The notes below the pieces were generated by a model. It saw nothing but the letters and a program-made list of their open reading frames with translations. It was not told the origin of the DNA and ran no database searches. The position numbers and the translations under genes were made by a program. Below are positions 53,070 to 61,972 of a stretch of DNA of 64,000 nt, in pieces. Source of the stretch: Chitinophagales bacterium (GTDB taxonomy: Bacteria; Bacteroidota; Bacteroidia; Chitinophagales; Saprospiraceae); contig JAAFJN010000001.1 of assembly GCA_013298845.1 (NCBI GenBank), positions 62,001-126,000 of the forward strand, written 5' to 3'. How positions within the stretch are numbered: the stretch's first letter is position 1; each line of letters starts with the position of its first letter.

Positions 53070-55871
53070 ATGAAAAAACTGCTTTTTTTTGTGGCGCTTC
53101 TTTGCACATGCGCCACGGCATCCGCTCAAGACCTCAGAAAAGTTACCCTTAAAGGTATTATTTCGGACACCTCCGGCGCAGATATGCCTTTCGCAACGGT
53201 AATGCTGCTGAATCCCGTAGATTCTAATTTGGTCAATTTTACCCGCGCCGACGACAAGGGCGCTTTTGTTTTTAAAAACGTAAAAAACACGGCTTACCTC
53301 ATTAAATCTTCTTACGTAGGTTATATTCCTTTCCAACAACACATTCCCGCCTCTACCACCGAAGTGAATGATTTGGGAACATTGCGCATGAAACTCATCA
53401 ATACAGAACTGAACGAAGTGGTGATTAAAGCCGCCCGCTCAACGCTGAGTTTTAAGGGCGACACCATTGAGTACGACGCGGCCTCGTTCAAAGTTCCGCC
53501 CGGTTCCACGGTTGAAGACCTGCTTCGACGATTGCCCGGTATCGAGGTAGATGCCGATGGCAATATCAAAGCGCAGGGCCGCGATGTGCAGCGCTTGTAC
53601 GTGGACGGAAAAACGTTTTTTAGCGATGACCCCAAAGCCGCCACCAAAAACCTGGGAGCCGAAACCATTTCGAAAGTGCAGGTGTACGACGAAAAATCGG
53701 AACAAACCCAACTCACCGGCGTGGATGATGGTAAAAAAACCAAAACCATGAACCTCGAACTAAAAGACGAATTTAAAAAAGGCGCTTTTGGTAAAGTAAC
53801 CGCCGGGGTCGGCAACGAAGGCCGCTGGGCCGGGCGCGGTAACTACAACCGCTTTAATAAAAAAGAACAACTCTCCTTTATCGGTTACGGAAACAATATC
53901 AACCAAACCGGTATTAACTGGGACGATTACGGCGAATTTAAAGGCCAAAATACCTGGGGAAACCGCGATAACGTGGACTTTGGTTTTGGCAACGGCGGCG
54001 GTCGGTATTATATGATGGACGACCGCGACGTACCCATGAATTATAACGATGGCCGTGGTTTTTCGGAAAATTACGGTGCCGGTGCCAACTATAATTTTGA
54101 CAACAAAAAGACCAAGGCCAACCTGAGTTATTTTTATAACCAAACGGATTTAGACCTCGACCAATTTGGGTTCCGCCAAACGTTCACTGGCTCGTCGTCG
54201 TTTACCAATACGGATACGATGAACAGAACGGATTTTAAGAGTAACCACAATATTTCGGGGCGATTCGAGCACGATATTGATTCGAACAATACCATTATCA
54301 TTAACGCCCGTACGCGTTTTACCGGCAACGAAAATCAAAACCTCCAAACCCAGTTATTTCAGGAAAACCAACGTTTGCTCGACATTAATAACCGCTCTTT
54401 TATGGATAACCTGACAATGAGCGGCAGTGCCATTTATCGCCACAAATTTCGCAAAAAAGGCCGTTCATTTGCCGTTAGTGCGGCTCTTAACCATACTCAA
54501 AATGACGGTGAAGACCAATTCGCTTCGCTCAATAGTTCCCTCGTAAATCCCGCCGATTTACGCCGCATCCGGCAACAAAACCTCAAAACCGGCACGACCA
54601 ATTCCGTTCGGTCCAGCCTTTTGTACACCGAACCATTGAGCAAAAAATGGTATTGGGAAACGTTTTATAATTTTGCCAAATCCAGCAATATTGATGACCG
54701 CCAAACCTCCAATCCCGACGACGAAAACAAACGGATTGACAGCCTGAGTTTGTGGTTCGACAACCGCATTGATTACAACCGAATTGGTTCCAGTTTGCGC
54801 TACATGAACAACGGCCTCAACGTATCGGTAGGGGTTGCGGGGCAACAATTGCGCATTGGTGGTAAATACGCCGTGGACGAAAATGCGCCGTTGCTGGCCG
54901 ATCCGTTTAGCCGTGATTTTACCAATATTATCCCTTACGTTGATGCCAATTACGAATTCGACAACAATGCCTGGTTAAACACCTCTTACTCTTATTCGGT
55001 GCGCGAACCCCAAATGAACGATTTGCGGCCCGTACCCAACGTCAGCAATCCGCTTTTCCGCTCCGACGGTAACCCCAACCTGCGCCCCACGCGTGCGCAC
55101 GAAATCAGTGTTGGTTACGGATTTTGGAACAGTGCTAACCTCAGCAATCTGAACGTTGGAGTTGATTTCAGTTTGTTCGACGATAATATAGCGTACAGCC
55201 AAATCATCGAATTTATTGATAGTTTGGGCGTGCGTACCACCAGCCGCCCCGAAAATGTGTCGGGTGCTTACGAATTAAGTTCTTATTTCTGGTATGGTTT
55301 TCCCATCGTTAAAACCAAATTGACGTTGAATCTCGGTGGTAACGTAAATCTGAACAAAACACCGGCGTTTGTCAACGGTGAACGCAACGAAACCACCCGA
55401 AACAGTTTTGGTTTCCGGCCCAATTTCAACTTCACGCCCAACCCCGATTTGATCCTGACCGCCGGTGGTGGCATTGATGTATCTTTTACAAATTACTCGA
55501 TTCAACAGGAGCAAAACCAAGACATATACACCTACACCGCCAACGCTTCGATGAAATGGCAAATGATTGCCAAGACCTTTTTTGAAGGGAATTTTATGTA
55601 TTCGCGTTACGAAAACCGCAGCCAAAACTTTAGCCGCAGCGTACCCATCATTAACGCCTCCGTGCGACGTTTGGTGGGTAAATCGAACAAAGTGGAAGTG
55701 CGTTTGGCGGCTTTTGACCTGTTGAACCGCCGGGTTACGGTGAATCAGTTCGCGTCTCAAAACTTCACCTCCAACTCTGTTACCAATACCCTGGCGCGGT
55801 ATTTTATGTTGAGCGTAAGTTACAACGTACGCGGTTACGAAAGCAAGTTGAAGAAAAACGAGTGGTGGTAG
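53070..55871 (+). CDS. Outer-membrane beta-barrel protein of the TonB-receptor-like OMP_b-brl_3 type
   Basis: A 933-residue exported protein (signal ending TASAQ). It has a CarboxypepD_reg-like domain (about 25-110) and a plug-like region (about 125-215). The latter shows IKAARSTLSFKGDTIEYDAASFKV, VEDLLRRLPGIEVDADGNI and YVDGKTFFSDDPK. A large barrel (about 235-933) rich in Asn/Tyr/Phe strands follows. Members of this group lack a clear TonB box and are sometimes called TonB-dependent receptor-like. No SusD-type partner is adjacent, so a glycan uptake role is not supported. It is a single-gene unit closed by a bidirectional terminator. Confidence 0.9.
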   Translation: MKKLLFFVALLCTCATASAQDLRKVTLKGIISDTSGADMPFATVMLLNPVDSNLVNFTRADDKGAFVFKNVKNTAYLIKSSYVGYIPFQQHIPASTTEVNDLGTLRMKLINTELNEVVIKAARSTLSFKGDTIEYDAASFKVPPGSTVEDLLRRLPGIEVDADGNIKAQGRDVQRLYVDGKTFFSDDPKAATKNLGAETISKVQVYDEKSEQTQLTGVDDGKKTKTMNLELKDEFKKGAFGKVTAGVGNEGRWAGRGNYNRFNKKEQLSFIGYGNNINQTGINWDDYGEFKGQNTWGNRDNVDFGFGNGGGRYYMMDDRDVPMNYNDGRGFSENYGAGANYNFDNKKTKANLSYFYNQTDLDLDQFGFRQTFTGSSSFTNTDTMNRTDFKSNHNISGRFEHDIDSNNTIIINARTRFTGNENQNLQTQLFQENQRLLDINNRSFMDNLTMSGSAIYRHKFRKKGRSFAVSAALNHTQNDGEDQFASLNSSLVNPADLRRIRQQNLKTGTTNSVRSSLLYTEPLSKKWYWETFYNFAKSSNIDDRQTSNPDDENKRIDSLSLWFDNRIDYNRIGSSLRYMNNGLNVSVGVAGQQLRIGGKYAVDENAPLLADPFSRDFTNIIPYVDANYEFDNNAWLNTSYSYSVREPQMNDLRPVPNVSNPLFRSDGNPNLRPTRAHEISVGYGFWNSANLSNLNVGVDFSLFDDNIAYSQIIEFIDSLGVRTTSRPENVSGAYELSSYFWYGFPIVKTKLTLNLGGNVNLNKTPAFVNGERNETTRNSFGFRPNFNFTPNPDLILTAGGGIDVSFTNYSIQQEQNQDIYTYTANASMKWQMIAKTFFEGNFMYSRYENRSQNFSRSVPIINASVRRLVGKSNKVEVRLAAFDLLNRRVTVNQFASQNFTSNSVTNTLARYFMLSVSYNVRGYESKLKKNEWW

Positions 55872-55892
55872 TAGTTATAGCCCAAGGCAAAC

Positions 55893-55938
55893 AAAAAAAG
55901 CCTCCCGAAAGACTGGTATCTTTCGGGAGGCTTTTTTT
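55893..55938. terminator. Bidirectional terminator between convergent genes
   Basis: A 14-bp perfect stem AGCCTCCCGAAAGA/TCTTTCGGGAGGCT is flanked by seven A on the left and seven T on the right, with a 6-nt loop. It can stop both the barrel gene (plus) and the T9SS gene (minus). Confidence 0.92.
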
Positions 55939-55947
55939 GTTTAGTGC

Positions 55948-57660
55948 TTATTCCACCACAAACCGAACCGGCATTAAACCTTGATCCGTTGTCAACAGTG
56001 CAACATAAGTACCAGCCGCCCAAAGGTGCACCGGAATCGTTTGTTGACTGGCGACGGGCGCGTAGTTATCGTACACCAACCGGCCCTGTATATCAAAACA
56101 GCGCACGGCACCCACGTTGAGTTCTCCATAGTGCAGCGTTACGGCAGTGCGCGCCGGATTGGGCGCTACTTGCACCCACGCGGCCGCGTTATTCACCGAA
56201 ACGACGGGGGTTAATCCCTCAAAACTATTGTCGTAGGCACTTTGAATAACATGCACTTCATCGTTAACGCTGTCCATATTCGGGCAGGGGCCGGGAACAT
56301 TGGGGTGGATGGTCCAGGCCATGGTTAATTCATTCACCGCGCCCGGCTCCAACAAACCAATGGCCGAACTGGCTACCGTGCGTTGGTCGTTGTAAGGAAG
56401 ATTAGCCGTGCACATGGACCAACCATTGGGGTCGGATGGCGCATCGGAGAAAGCGTAGTTGGTGGCTGTTCCGGCCGGGTCATAGCCCGATCCGCCGAAA
56501 CTAAGCGAGGAACCATCGCGCCAGCGGCCCTGAAGGTAATTGAGGTATTCCAATACCGTGTTCGGATCCGTAGTGCCTACGGGACTGGAACCTACGCCGC
56601 CATTGTTCATGTAGATAAAATTGTCCATGCTGCGGTTGAGAAAAGTAGCCGTTTGTACGGGTGTTTCTGCGCCAAAAGTAGGAACGCCAAAGGAACAATT
56701 ACTGCCGGGGTTTCCGTCAACGGCATCCTGGTTGTAGGCAAAAAAGTAGTTTTTATCGGGATTACAACCAATATAGTCGTCCTGATAACAACCCAGGTCA
56801 AAATCGGTGAAAAAAGCCACCCGAAAATCATTGATATTTTCGACGCCCCGGTAAATGAATTTGTGCGAAGTAAAAATGGTATTGTTAAACGGCACATTAT
56901 TTTCCGGTCCCAATGCCCAGGCCGTCAGTTGTACTTCCATGTTAATGGCTGATCCGCCGCTAATTTGATGGCTGGCACTCCCGTCGTTGAATACGCACCA
57001 CAGTATTTGCGTGGGAATAAACGGGGTTTTCCCTTGAAGTAACACGGCCGGTTGGTCACCCGCCAATGGATTATATTTTCCATCACCATCGGTATCAATA
57101 AATGGTGCCAGACCAATATTTTGGGGCAAAGAAAAACCGTTTACCGCCTCAAAATGGGGATTATCCATGCCTGGCCAACCCATAATATCGGGAAATTGGC
57201 TAATGGCCACCAGCGGGTTATTCGCCAGTGTGGTTAAATTGGCCGAAAATTCCAAAATCCTGCTTCTGTTCACGATAAACATATCATCCCAATTGGCACA
57301 GGCATTAAGGTCGGGGATTGGAGTTCCGGGCACCAATGGTCCAGCGGCGTATTCGGTTTTGTTACCCTGCCGGTACGACATGGCCGAAAGCCGAACGTTG
57401 CCCGCATCATCCGCGCCGCCCATCCATAACCCGGAAGTGAATATAGTGGCTGGTTTATTGGCGTTTGGGGTGTAAATAAAGCCCGCCTCGTTGCCGGTGT
57501 GAAACAAATCCCCGGCTACCGCAATCCGGGCTTCAATATTGTTGGCGGTTAAATTGACGCTTGTCTGAGGGAAGCCGCACGTAGTTTGGGAATTGGCCGA
57601 AGTGTAGGTCAAAAGCACACCGGCGAACAAGGTCAGCAATTGTACTGTTTTTTGATTCAT
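55948..57660 (-). CDS. Large secreted protein with T9SS type A sorting domain
   Basis: A 570-residue exported protein (signal ending SANSQ). The body is mostly beta with many Asn/Gly/Asp turns, including the Ca-binding-like loop DTDGDGKYNPLAGDQP (about 188-203) and DFDLGCYQDDYIGCNPDKN. No catalytic motif is recognised. The last 75 residues (WVQVAPNPARTAVTLHYGE ... GTYVALLTTDQGLMPVRFVVE) form a type A T9SS sorting domain. A TATCTTTG box lies upstream (57692-57699). It is likely surface-exposed or released. Confidence 0.88.
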   Translation of the reverse strand: MNQKTVQLLTLFAGVLLTYTSANSQTTCGFPQTSVNLTANNIEARIAVAGDLFHTGNEAGFIYTPNANKPATIFTSGLWMGGADDAGNVRLSAMSYRQGNKTEYAAGPLVPGTPIPDLNACANWDDMFIVNRSRILEFSANLTTLANNPLVAISQFPDIMGWPGMDNPHFEAVNGFSLPQNIGLAPFIDTDGDGKYNPLAGDQPAVLLQGKTPFIPTQILWCVFNDGSASHQISGGSAINMEVQLTAWALGPENNVPFNNTIFTSHKFIYRGVENINDFRVAFFTDFDLGCYQDDYIGCNPDKNYFFAYNQDAVDGNPGSNCSFGVPTFGAETPVQTATFLNRSMDNFIYMNNGGVGSSPVGTTDPNTVLEYLNYLQGRWRDGSSLSFGGSGYDPAGTATNYAFSDAPSDPNGWSMCTANLPYNDQRTVASSAIGLLEPGAVNELTMAWTIHPNVPGPCPNMDSVNDEVHVIQSAYDNSFEGLTPVVSVNNAAAWVQVAPNPARTAVTLHYGELNVGAVRCFDIQGRLVYDNYAPVASQQTIPVHLWAAGTYVALLTTDQGLMPVRFVVE

Positions 57661-57691
57661 AGACTAAAGTTTTTAAAAATTCAATGTAGGA

Positions 57692-57699
57692 CAAAGATA
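57692..57699 (-). promoter_or_regulatory. -7 box TATCTTTG of the T9SS protein gene
   Basis: This exact TAnnTTTG match on the minus strand lies 32 bp before the ATG at 57660. A TTTTAG sequence about 20 bp further upstream is a weak -33 candidate. Confidence 0.5.
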
Positions 57700-57772
57700 A
57701 AACATTCCTAAAGCCCCCTAAAACCACATTGTTTCAAAAGTCAGGCTTCTGGTGCGGATCGCAAGAATGCAT

Positions 57773-57780
57773 TATATTTG
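57773..57780 (+). promoter_or_regulatory. -7 box TATATTTG of the DinB-like gene
   Basis: This exact TAnnTTTG match has TCTG (one mismatch to TTTG) 21 bp upstream. It lies 31 bp before the ATG at 57811 and would be read as coding if a more upstream start were used. Confidence 0.55.
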
Positions 57781-57810
57781 CCCGGCATAACCAATAAACA
57801 CCTCGTTTTT

Positions 57811-58344
57811 ATGAAAGATAAATTGCTGCGAATAAATCAGGACTACACCAACCGCGTTCGTACGCTGCTTGATGAAATGGCAAAATACGATGACGAGATC
57901 CTTAATCGGCCCGCTGCGTCAGGAGGCTGGAGCGTTTTGCAAAATATGCACCACCTTATTTTAAGTGAAGAAAAATCAATGGATTACGTGCGTAAAAAGT
58001 TGAGTTACGAAGAAAAGTACCCCAAAGTCGGGTTAAAAGAAGATTGGCGCTATTTTTTGTTGATTGCGTTTTTGTCGTTGCCCATTAAATTTAAAGCACC
58101 ACCCCGCATTGGCGGTAACCCCGAAGATTTACCCGAAGTATCCAGCCTGGCGGAAGTGCGGACAAAATGGCTCGCAATTCGCCAAAAATGGGAGGTTTTT
58201 TTTCAAAATATGGATACCGACTTGGCTACACGTACGGTTTTTAAACACGTAAGGGCGGGGAAATTAGGCTGGAAACACATGCTGAAATTTTACATTTACC
58301 ATTTTGAGCGCCACCGCCAACAAATATACCGAACCTGTCTTTAA
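57811..58344 (+). CDS. DinB-like four-helix protein
   Basis: A 177-residue soluble helical protein. The pattern GGWSVLQNMHHLILSEEKSMDYVRKKL and the late LGWKHMLKFYIYHFERHRQQIYR fit the DinB/YfiT-like metal-binding four-helix bundle. His in MHHL and the paired His in YHFERHRQQ are the usual metal ligands. The biochemical role in this family is mostly thiol transfer or unknown. The ATG at 57811 is chosen because the promoter lies just upstream. Confidence 0.85.
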   Translation: MKDKLLRINQDYTNRVRTLLDEMAKYDDEILNRPAASGGWSVLQNMHHLILSEEKSMDYVRKKLSYEEKYPKVGLKEDWRYFLLIAFLSLPIKFKAPPRIGGNPEDLPEVSSLAEVRTKWLAIRQKWEVFFQNMDTDLATRTVFKHVRAGKLGWKHMLKFYIYHFERHRQQIYRTCL

Positions 58345-58450
58345 AATTACAAAATGTATTTTTAATCAGAAATAGGTAAAAATGTCGCCTTTTGGCAACC
58401 TACCCAACCTTTTTTTCGCAACTTTGCACTCTAAAAATTTTTCGAATATC

Positions 58451-59956
58451 GTGCTGACTAAAAATTACTGCTTTACACTTTTATTTTTCCTTATCGTTCA
58501 AGGTTTAATGGCCCAAACCAACGGTGGCGGCCAGCCTTCCAATTATTGCGGAACGCATACCTATTCGCCCTGGCTGAACTGGTACCACGATCATAAAAAT
58601 GAACTGGCCAGCCTTCGCAACGACGATACCACTTGGTTGTACGTGCCCGTCACGATTCACATCGTTGGCCCCGATAATGCCGTCAATTTTTACAGTGAAA
58701 CCCAGGTATTTCGCATTATTTGCGATATGAATGCGCAATACGCACCGGCTCGTATATACTTTTACCTGCTGCCGGGTGAAAGTTTTGTTTACCATAAAAA
58801 CTCCTCCTGGTTTCAACACAATTGGGACGGTGGAGCCGAAATGATTCAGGAGACCCGTATTCCCGATCGCCTCAACTGCTATATCGTGGATGATCCCGCG
58901 GGCAACTGTGGCTATGCGTGGTACGATGCCATTGTGATGAGTGACAATTGCTCGGGTGACAACAATTCGACTTGGGCGCACGAGGCCGGCCACCACTTTT
59001 CGTTGCCACACCCGTTTTTTGGTTGGGAAGGACACAGTTGGAATTTTTCAACGCCCGCACCACCCGAGTGGGACGGTTATCCGGTGGAAAAAATGGACGG
59101 TAGCAACTGCTACGTATCCGGTGACCGTTTTTGTGATACCCGCCCCGATTACCTCAATTATCGTTGGGGTTGCGCGAACGATAGCCTCAGCGTAACGGCG
59201 CAAAAAGATCCGAATGGCGTGGAATTCCGCTCTGATGCAACGTTGTATATGAGCTATTCTTTGGATGCCTGCGCCAGCCGATTCTCGAACGAGCAGATTG
59301 CCGCTATGCGCACCAACCTCAACACCGAGCACGCCAGTTATTTGTTGTCGTCTCAAACGCCCAATTTTATTGGTGATTATACCCTCCAATATCTATCGCC
59401 CGTTGATTCGGCCATTCAGCAATACAACAATGTGTACCTGGAATGGGCACCCGTGGAGAACGCTACATTTTACCAGGTGGAAGTGTCGAGTTCACCGTAT
59501 TTCTCAATTATTTTTGCCTCCGAGATTGTACACGGAGCCACGTCGTACAACATCACCAAAAACTTACCCAATAATCGCACCCTGTACTGGCGCGCTTATG
59601 CCTTTAACGAATGGTCGTTGTGCCAACCCGCAACCCCGGCCGTACCTGCAACATTTAAAACTAAAAACTTGTCGGCAACCAACGAGTTAGAAAGCGTGGC
59701 CGATATTCAGGTAACGCCAAATCCAGTCTCCGGCGGACGCCCGGCGGTGATTCAGGTAAACAGTAGTGAGTCGTTGGAAATTTTGTTGAGTATCCACGAT
59801 ACCGCTGGCCGTTTGTGCCATCAGCAAGTAAATGAAATGTACTCAGGAGATAATCGGATGGAAATTCCCACGAGTGGAATGGAGCCTGGATTGTATTTTG
59901 TGAGCATCCAAACTCCTTATGGGACTCTGGTAAAAAGATTAGCCGTAACGGAATAA
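58451..59956 (+). CDS. Secreted metzincin-like metalloprotease (M43-type) with T9SS sorting domain
   Basis: A 501-residue exported protein. The start is taken as GTG at 58451, which gives a compact signal (LTKNYCFTLLFFLIVQGLMAQ). The zinc site HEAGHHFSLPH (His177, Glu178, His181, His187) has metzincin spacing, with Ser in place of the usual Gly at position 8. A Met-turn-like YMSYS follows at residue 267. The layout resembles pappalysin-like M43 proteases. A fibronectin-III-like domain (about 320-405) and a type A T9SS domain (about 425-501) complete it. An ATG at 58382 is an alternative start with a less typical N-terminus. Confidence 0.86.
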   Translation: MLTKNYCFTLLFFLIVQGLMAQTNGGGQPSNYCGTHTYSPWLNWYHDHKNELASLRNDDTTWLYVPVTIHIVGPDNAVNFYSETQVFRIICDMNAQYAPARIYFYLLPGESFVYHKNSSWFQHNWDGGAEMIQETRIPDRLNCYIVDDPAGNCGYAWYDAIVMSDNCSGDNNSTWAHEAGHHFSLPHPFFGWEGHSWNFSTPAPPEWDGYPVEKMDGSNCYVSGDRFCDTRPDYLNYRWGCANDSLSVTAQKDPNGVEFRSDATLYMSYSLDACASRFSNEQIAAMRTNLNTEHASYLLSSQTPNFIGDYTLQYLSPVDSAIQQYNNVYLEWAPVENATFYQVEVSSSPYFSIIFASEIVHGATSYNITKNLPNNRTLYWRAYAFNEWSLCQPATPAVPATFKTKNLSATNELESVADIQVTPNPVSGGRPAVIQVNSSESLEILLSIHDTAGRLCHQQVNEMYSGDNRMEIPTSGMEPGLYFVSIQTPYGTLVKRLAVTE

Positions 59957-60156
59957 ATCCAGGCAAAAAGGGCAAAAAAAGGGTGCTTTCAAATTGCTAA
60001 ACTTAAAAGACAAGATGTTCGACCAAAACCCCTATTCATTTTTGAGAAAAATTCCTTTTGCAATAGGAAAAAAAATCAAAATGATGAATATAGACAAATT
60101 CGAGTAAAAACTTAAAAAAATTGCTAAAAAAATAGGAAACTGAATTACAACCGCTG

Positions 60157-60164
60157 TATTTTTG
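60157..60164 (+). promoter_or_regulatory. Orphan -7-like box TATTTTTG before a terminator
   Basis: This exact TAnnTTTG match is followed 25 bp later by a hairpin terminator (60189-60223), with no ORF between. No clear -33 element is seen. The rest of the gap after the protease gene (59957-60156) is A/T-rich and shows nothing else. Confidence 0.35.
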
Positions 60165-60188
60165 TGGCGTAATCGGTTTTTTGGGATG

Positions 60189-60223
60189 GCCCTCGCCGCA
60201 GTAATGCCGGGAGGGCTTTTTTT
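60189..60223 (+). terminator. Terminator after the M43-like protease gene
   Basis: A GCCCTC/GAGGGC stem (60189-60194, 60211-60216), with some further pairing inside, is followed by seven T. The T run overlaps the end of the paaI-like gene on the other strand. Confidence 0.75.
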
Positions 60224-60653
60224 ATTTCTGCTCCGCAACTCCTGTTTTCCCCCACTCCATTTTTTTTCGATACGCCACTCCTCTAAAAAAAGCTACCGGC
60301 TCTCCGTCGGGTTTCACTACTTTTATGGCGTAGTTAGATACGCTATTTCCCAAACGCTCCTCGGTCGCTTCGGCCAAAAGCACATCTCCCAATTTTACCG
60401 CCGCCACGTGCTCGATGGTACAATGGATGGATACTGCGTGTCGCCCGTGCGAATTACAGGCAAAAGCAAAAGCACTATCGGCCAACGAAAAACTAATGCC
60501 CCCGTGCGCAATTCCAAATCCATTGAGCATTTCGTGCCGAACGGTCATTTGAAGCGTACACGTCCCCGGCCCAACGCTAATCAGTTCAATACCTAACCAT
60601 TGGCTGAATTGATCTTTGGCCATCATCTCGTTAAAAATGTCGTGTGGTGTCAT
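60222..60653 (-). CDS. PaaI family thioesterase (hotdog fold)
   Basis: A 143-residue acyl-CoA thioesterase. The helix motif GFGIAHGGISFSLADSAFAFACN is the PaaI signature, with the Asn/Gly/Asp positions of the hotdog active site. The family includes hydroxyphenylacetyl-CoA thioesterase, but there is no paa cluster here, so the substrate is open. The ATG at 60653 lies 5 bp after the GntP permease stop. Codons upstream in frame belong to that gene. It is the last gene of a three-gene minus-strand run. Confidence 0.9.
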   Translation of the reverse strand: MTPHDIFNEMMAKDQFSQWLGIELISVGPGTCTLQMTVRHEMLNGFGIAHGGISFSLADSAFAFACNSHGRHAVSIHCTIEHVAAVKLGDVLLAEATEERLGNSVSNYAIKVVKPDGEPVAFFRGVAYRKKMEWGKTGVAEQK

Positions 60654-60658
60654 ATCAT

Positions 60659-61963
60659 TTAAATAAATTGATCCAAAATAAGTACGCCAATAATTCCCAC
60701 CACGCCCACTACGGTTTCCATCAGCGACCAAGTGCGGAAAGTATCTTTGAGGCTTAGGTTGAAATACGTTTTGTACAACCAAAAACCCGAATCATTCACG
60801 TGCGATAACATCAAACTGCCCGCCCCCACGGCCAGTACCAATAAATTGGGATCGGCCAGGCCATTTTGCGCCATTGGTGCAACGATACTGGCGGCGGTCA
60901 TTCCGGCCACCGTTGCCGACCCAATGCACACCCGGATGGCCGTGGCAATTCCCCAAGCCAGTAGAAGCGGGTGCAACGGCATGGTTTGTAAACTGGCCCC
61001 AATAGATGCACTGATGCCGCTTTCGACCAGCACTTGTTTCAACATGCCAGCACCGGCAATAATGGTGAGCAAACCCGCAATATCTCTAATGGCCTCTTCG
61101 GCCCAAGCCATAATTTGTTGGAGGGTTTTCCCATGCCTGATACCCAGGCTGTACACGATGATCCACAGCGAAATCAGGATAATAATTACCGGATCACTTA
61201 CCAAGGCCAACCATTGGCCCGCTACCGATTCCCGCGCCACCCACAAACTAAGCAGCGCCGATAACGCTAAAAGAATCACCGGCAACAAGGCACTGATAAA
61301 ACTATTGGCCGCACCCGGAAGTGCCGACCGCTCCATGATATTGGTGCGGTAAGTGCTCAGTGGTACGCTGTGGACCGGCGGCAAATAACGCGTCAGGACC
61401 GGACCGGCGATAATGACCGTCGGGATACCCACTATCAGCCCGTACAACAGGGTCGTGCGGATATCGGCTCCAAACAACGGAATAAGCGCCACTGGCGACG
61501 GATGCGGAGGTAAAAAACCGTGCGTCACCGATAAACTGGCCAGCAACGGCAACCCAATGTACACCGCCGGTAAATTATATTGATACACTACCGCAAATAC
61601 CAGTGGCACCATCAGGACAAAACCCACGTTGTAGAACAAGGCAATACCCACAATAAAACCCGTTAGTACCATTGCCCATTGCAGGTATTTTTCCCCAAAT
61701 GCCTCCATCAAAAAAGTGGCAATGCGCTGGGCGGCCCCGCTTTCGGCAATGATTTTCCCAAAAATAGCCCCGAGGCAAATCAACGCTGCCATGGAGCCTA
61801 AAATACCACCCACACCTTTTTCAATTACACCCGGCACCTTATCCGGCGCAATGCCTAAGCCCAAAGCCGTAAAGATGGAGACAATCAAAAAGGCAATAAA
61901 AGGAGTGACCTTTCCCCAGGCAATGAGCACTGCCAGCAGAACAAGCGCGAAAAATATAATCAT
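60659..61963 (-). CDS. GntP family gluconate/organic acid permease
   Basis: A 434-residue inner-membrane transporter with about 12 hydrophobic helices. Family phrases include VTPFIAFLIVSIFTALGLGI, GKIIAESGAAQRIATF, LSVTHGFLPPHPSPVALIPLFGADI and GSGSLMLSHVNDSGFWLYKTYF (the last from about residue 375, read as AGSLMLSHVNDSGFW). The family takes up gluconate or related sugar acids with protons. No gluconate kinase or dehydratase is adjacent, so the substrate is not certain. It begins 9 bp after the S8 protease stop. Confidence 0.92.
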   Translation of the reverse strand: MIIFFALVLLAVLIAWGKVTPFIAFLIVSIFTALGLGIAPDKVPGVIEKGVGGILGSMAALICLGAIFGKIIAESGAAQRIATFLMEAFGEKYLQWAMVLTGFIVGIALFYNVGFVLMVPLVFAVVYQYNLPAVYIGLPLLASLSVTHGFLPPHPSPVALIPLFGADIRTTLLYGLIVGIPTVIIAGPVLTRYLPPVHSVPLSTYRTNIMERSALPGAANSFISALLPVILLALSALLSLWVARESVAGQWLALVSDPVIIILISLWIIVYSLGIRHGKTLQQIMAWAEEAIRDIAGLLTIIAGAGMLKQVLVESGISASIGASLQTMPLHPLLLAWGIATAIRVCIGSATVAGMTAASIVAPMAQNGLADPNLLVLAVGAGSLMLSHVNDSGFWLYKTYFNLSLKDTFRTWSLMETVVGVVGIIGVLILDQFI

Positions 61964-61972
61964 CGTATGTGT

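Noticed and set aside
53070-55871. SusC-type glycan uptake receptor
   Set aside because: No SusD-like lipoprotein follows and the plug is of the OMP_b-brl_3 type; the gene is alone between terminators.
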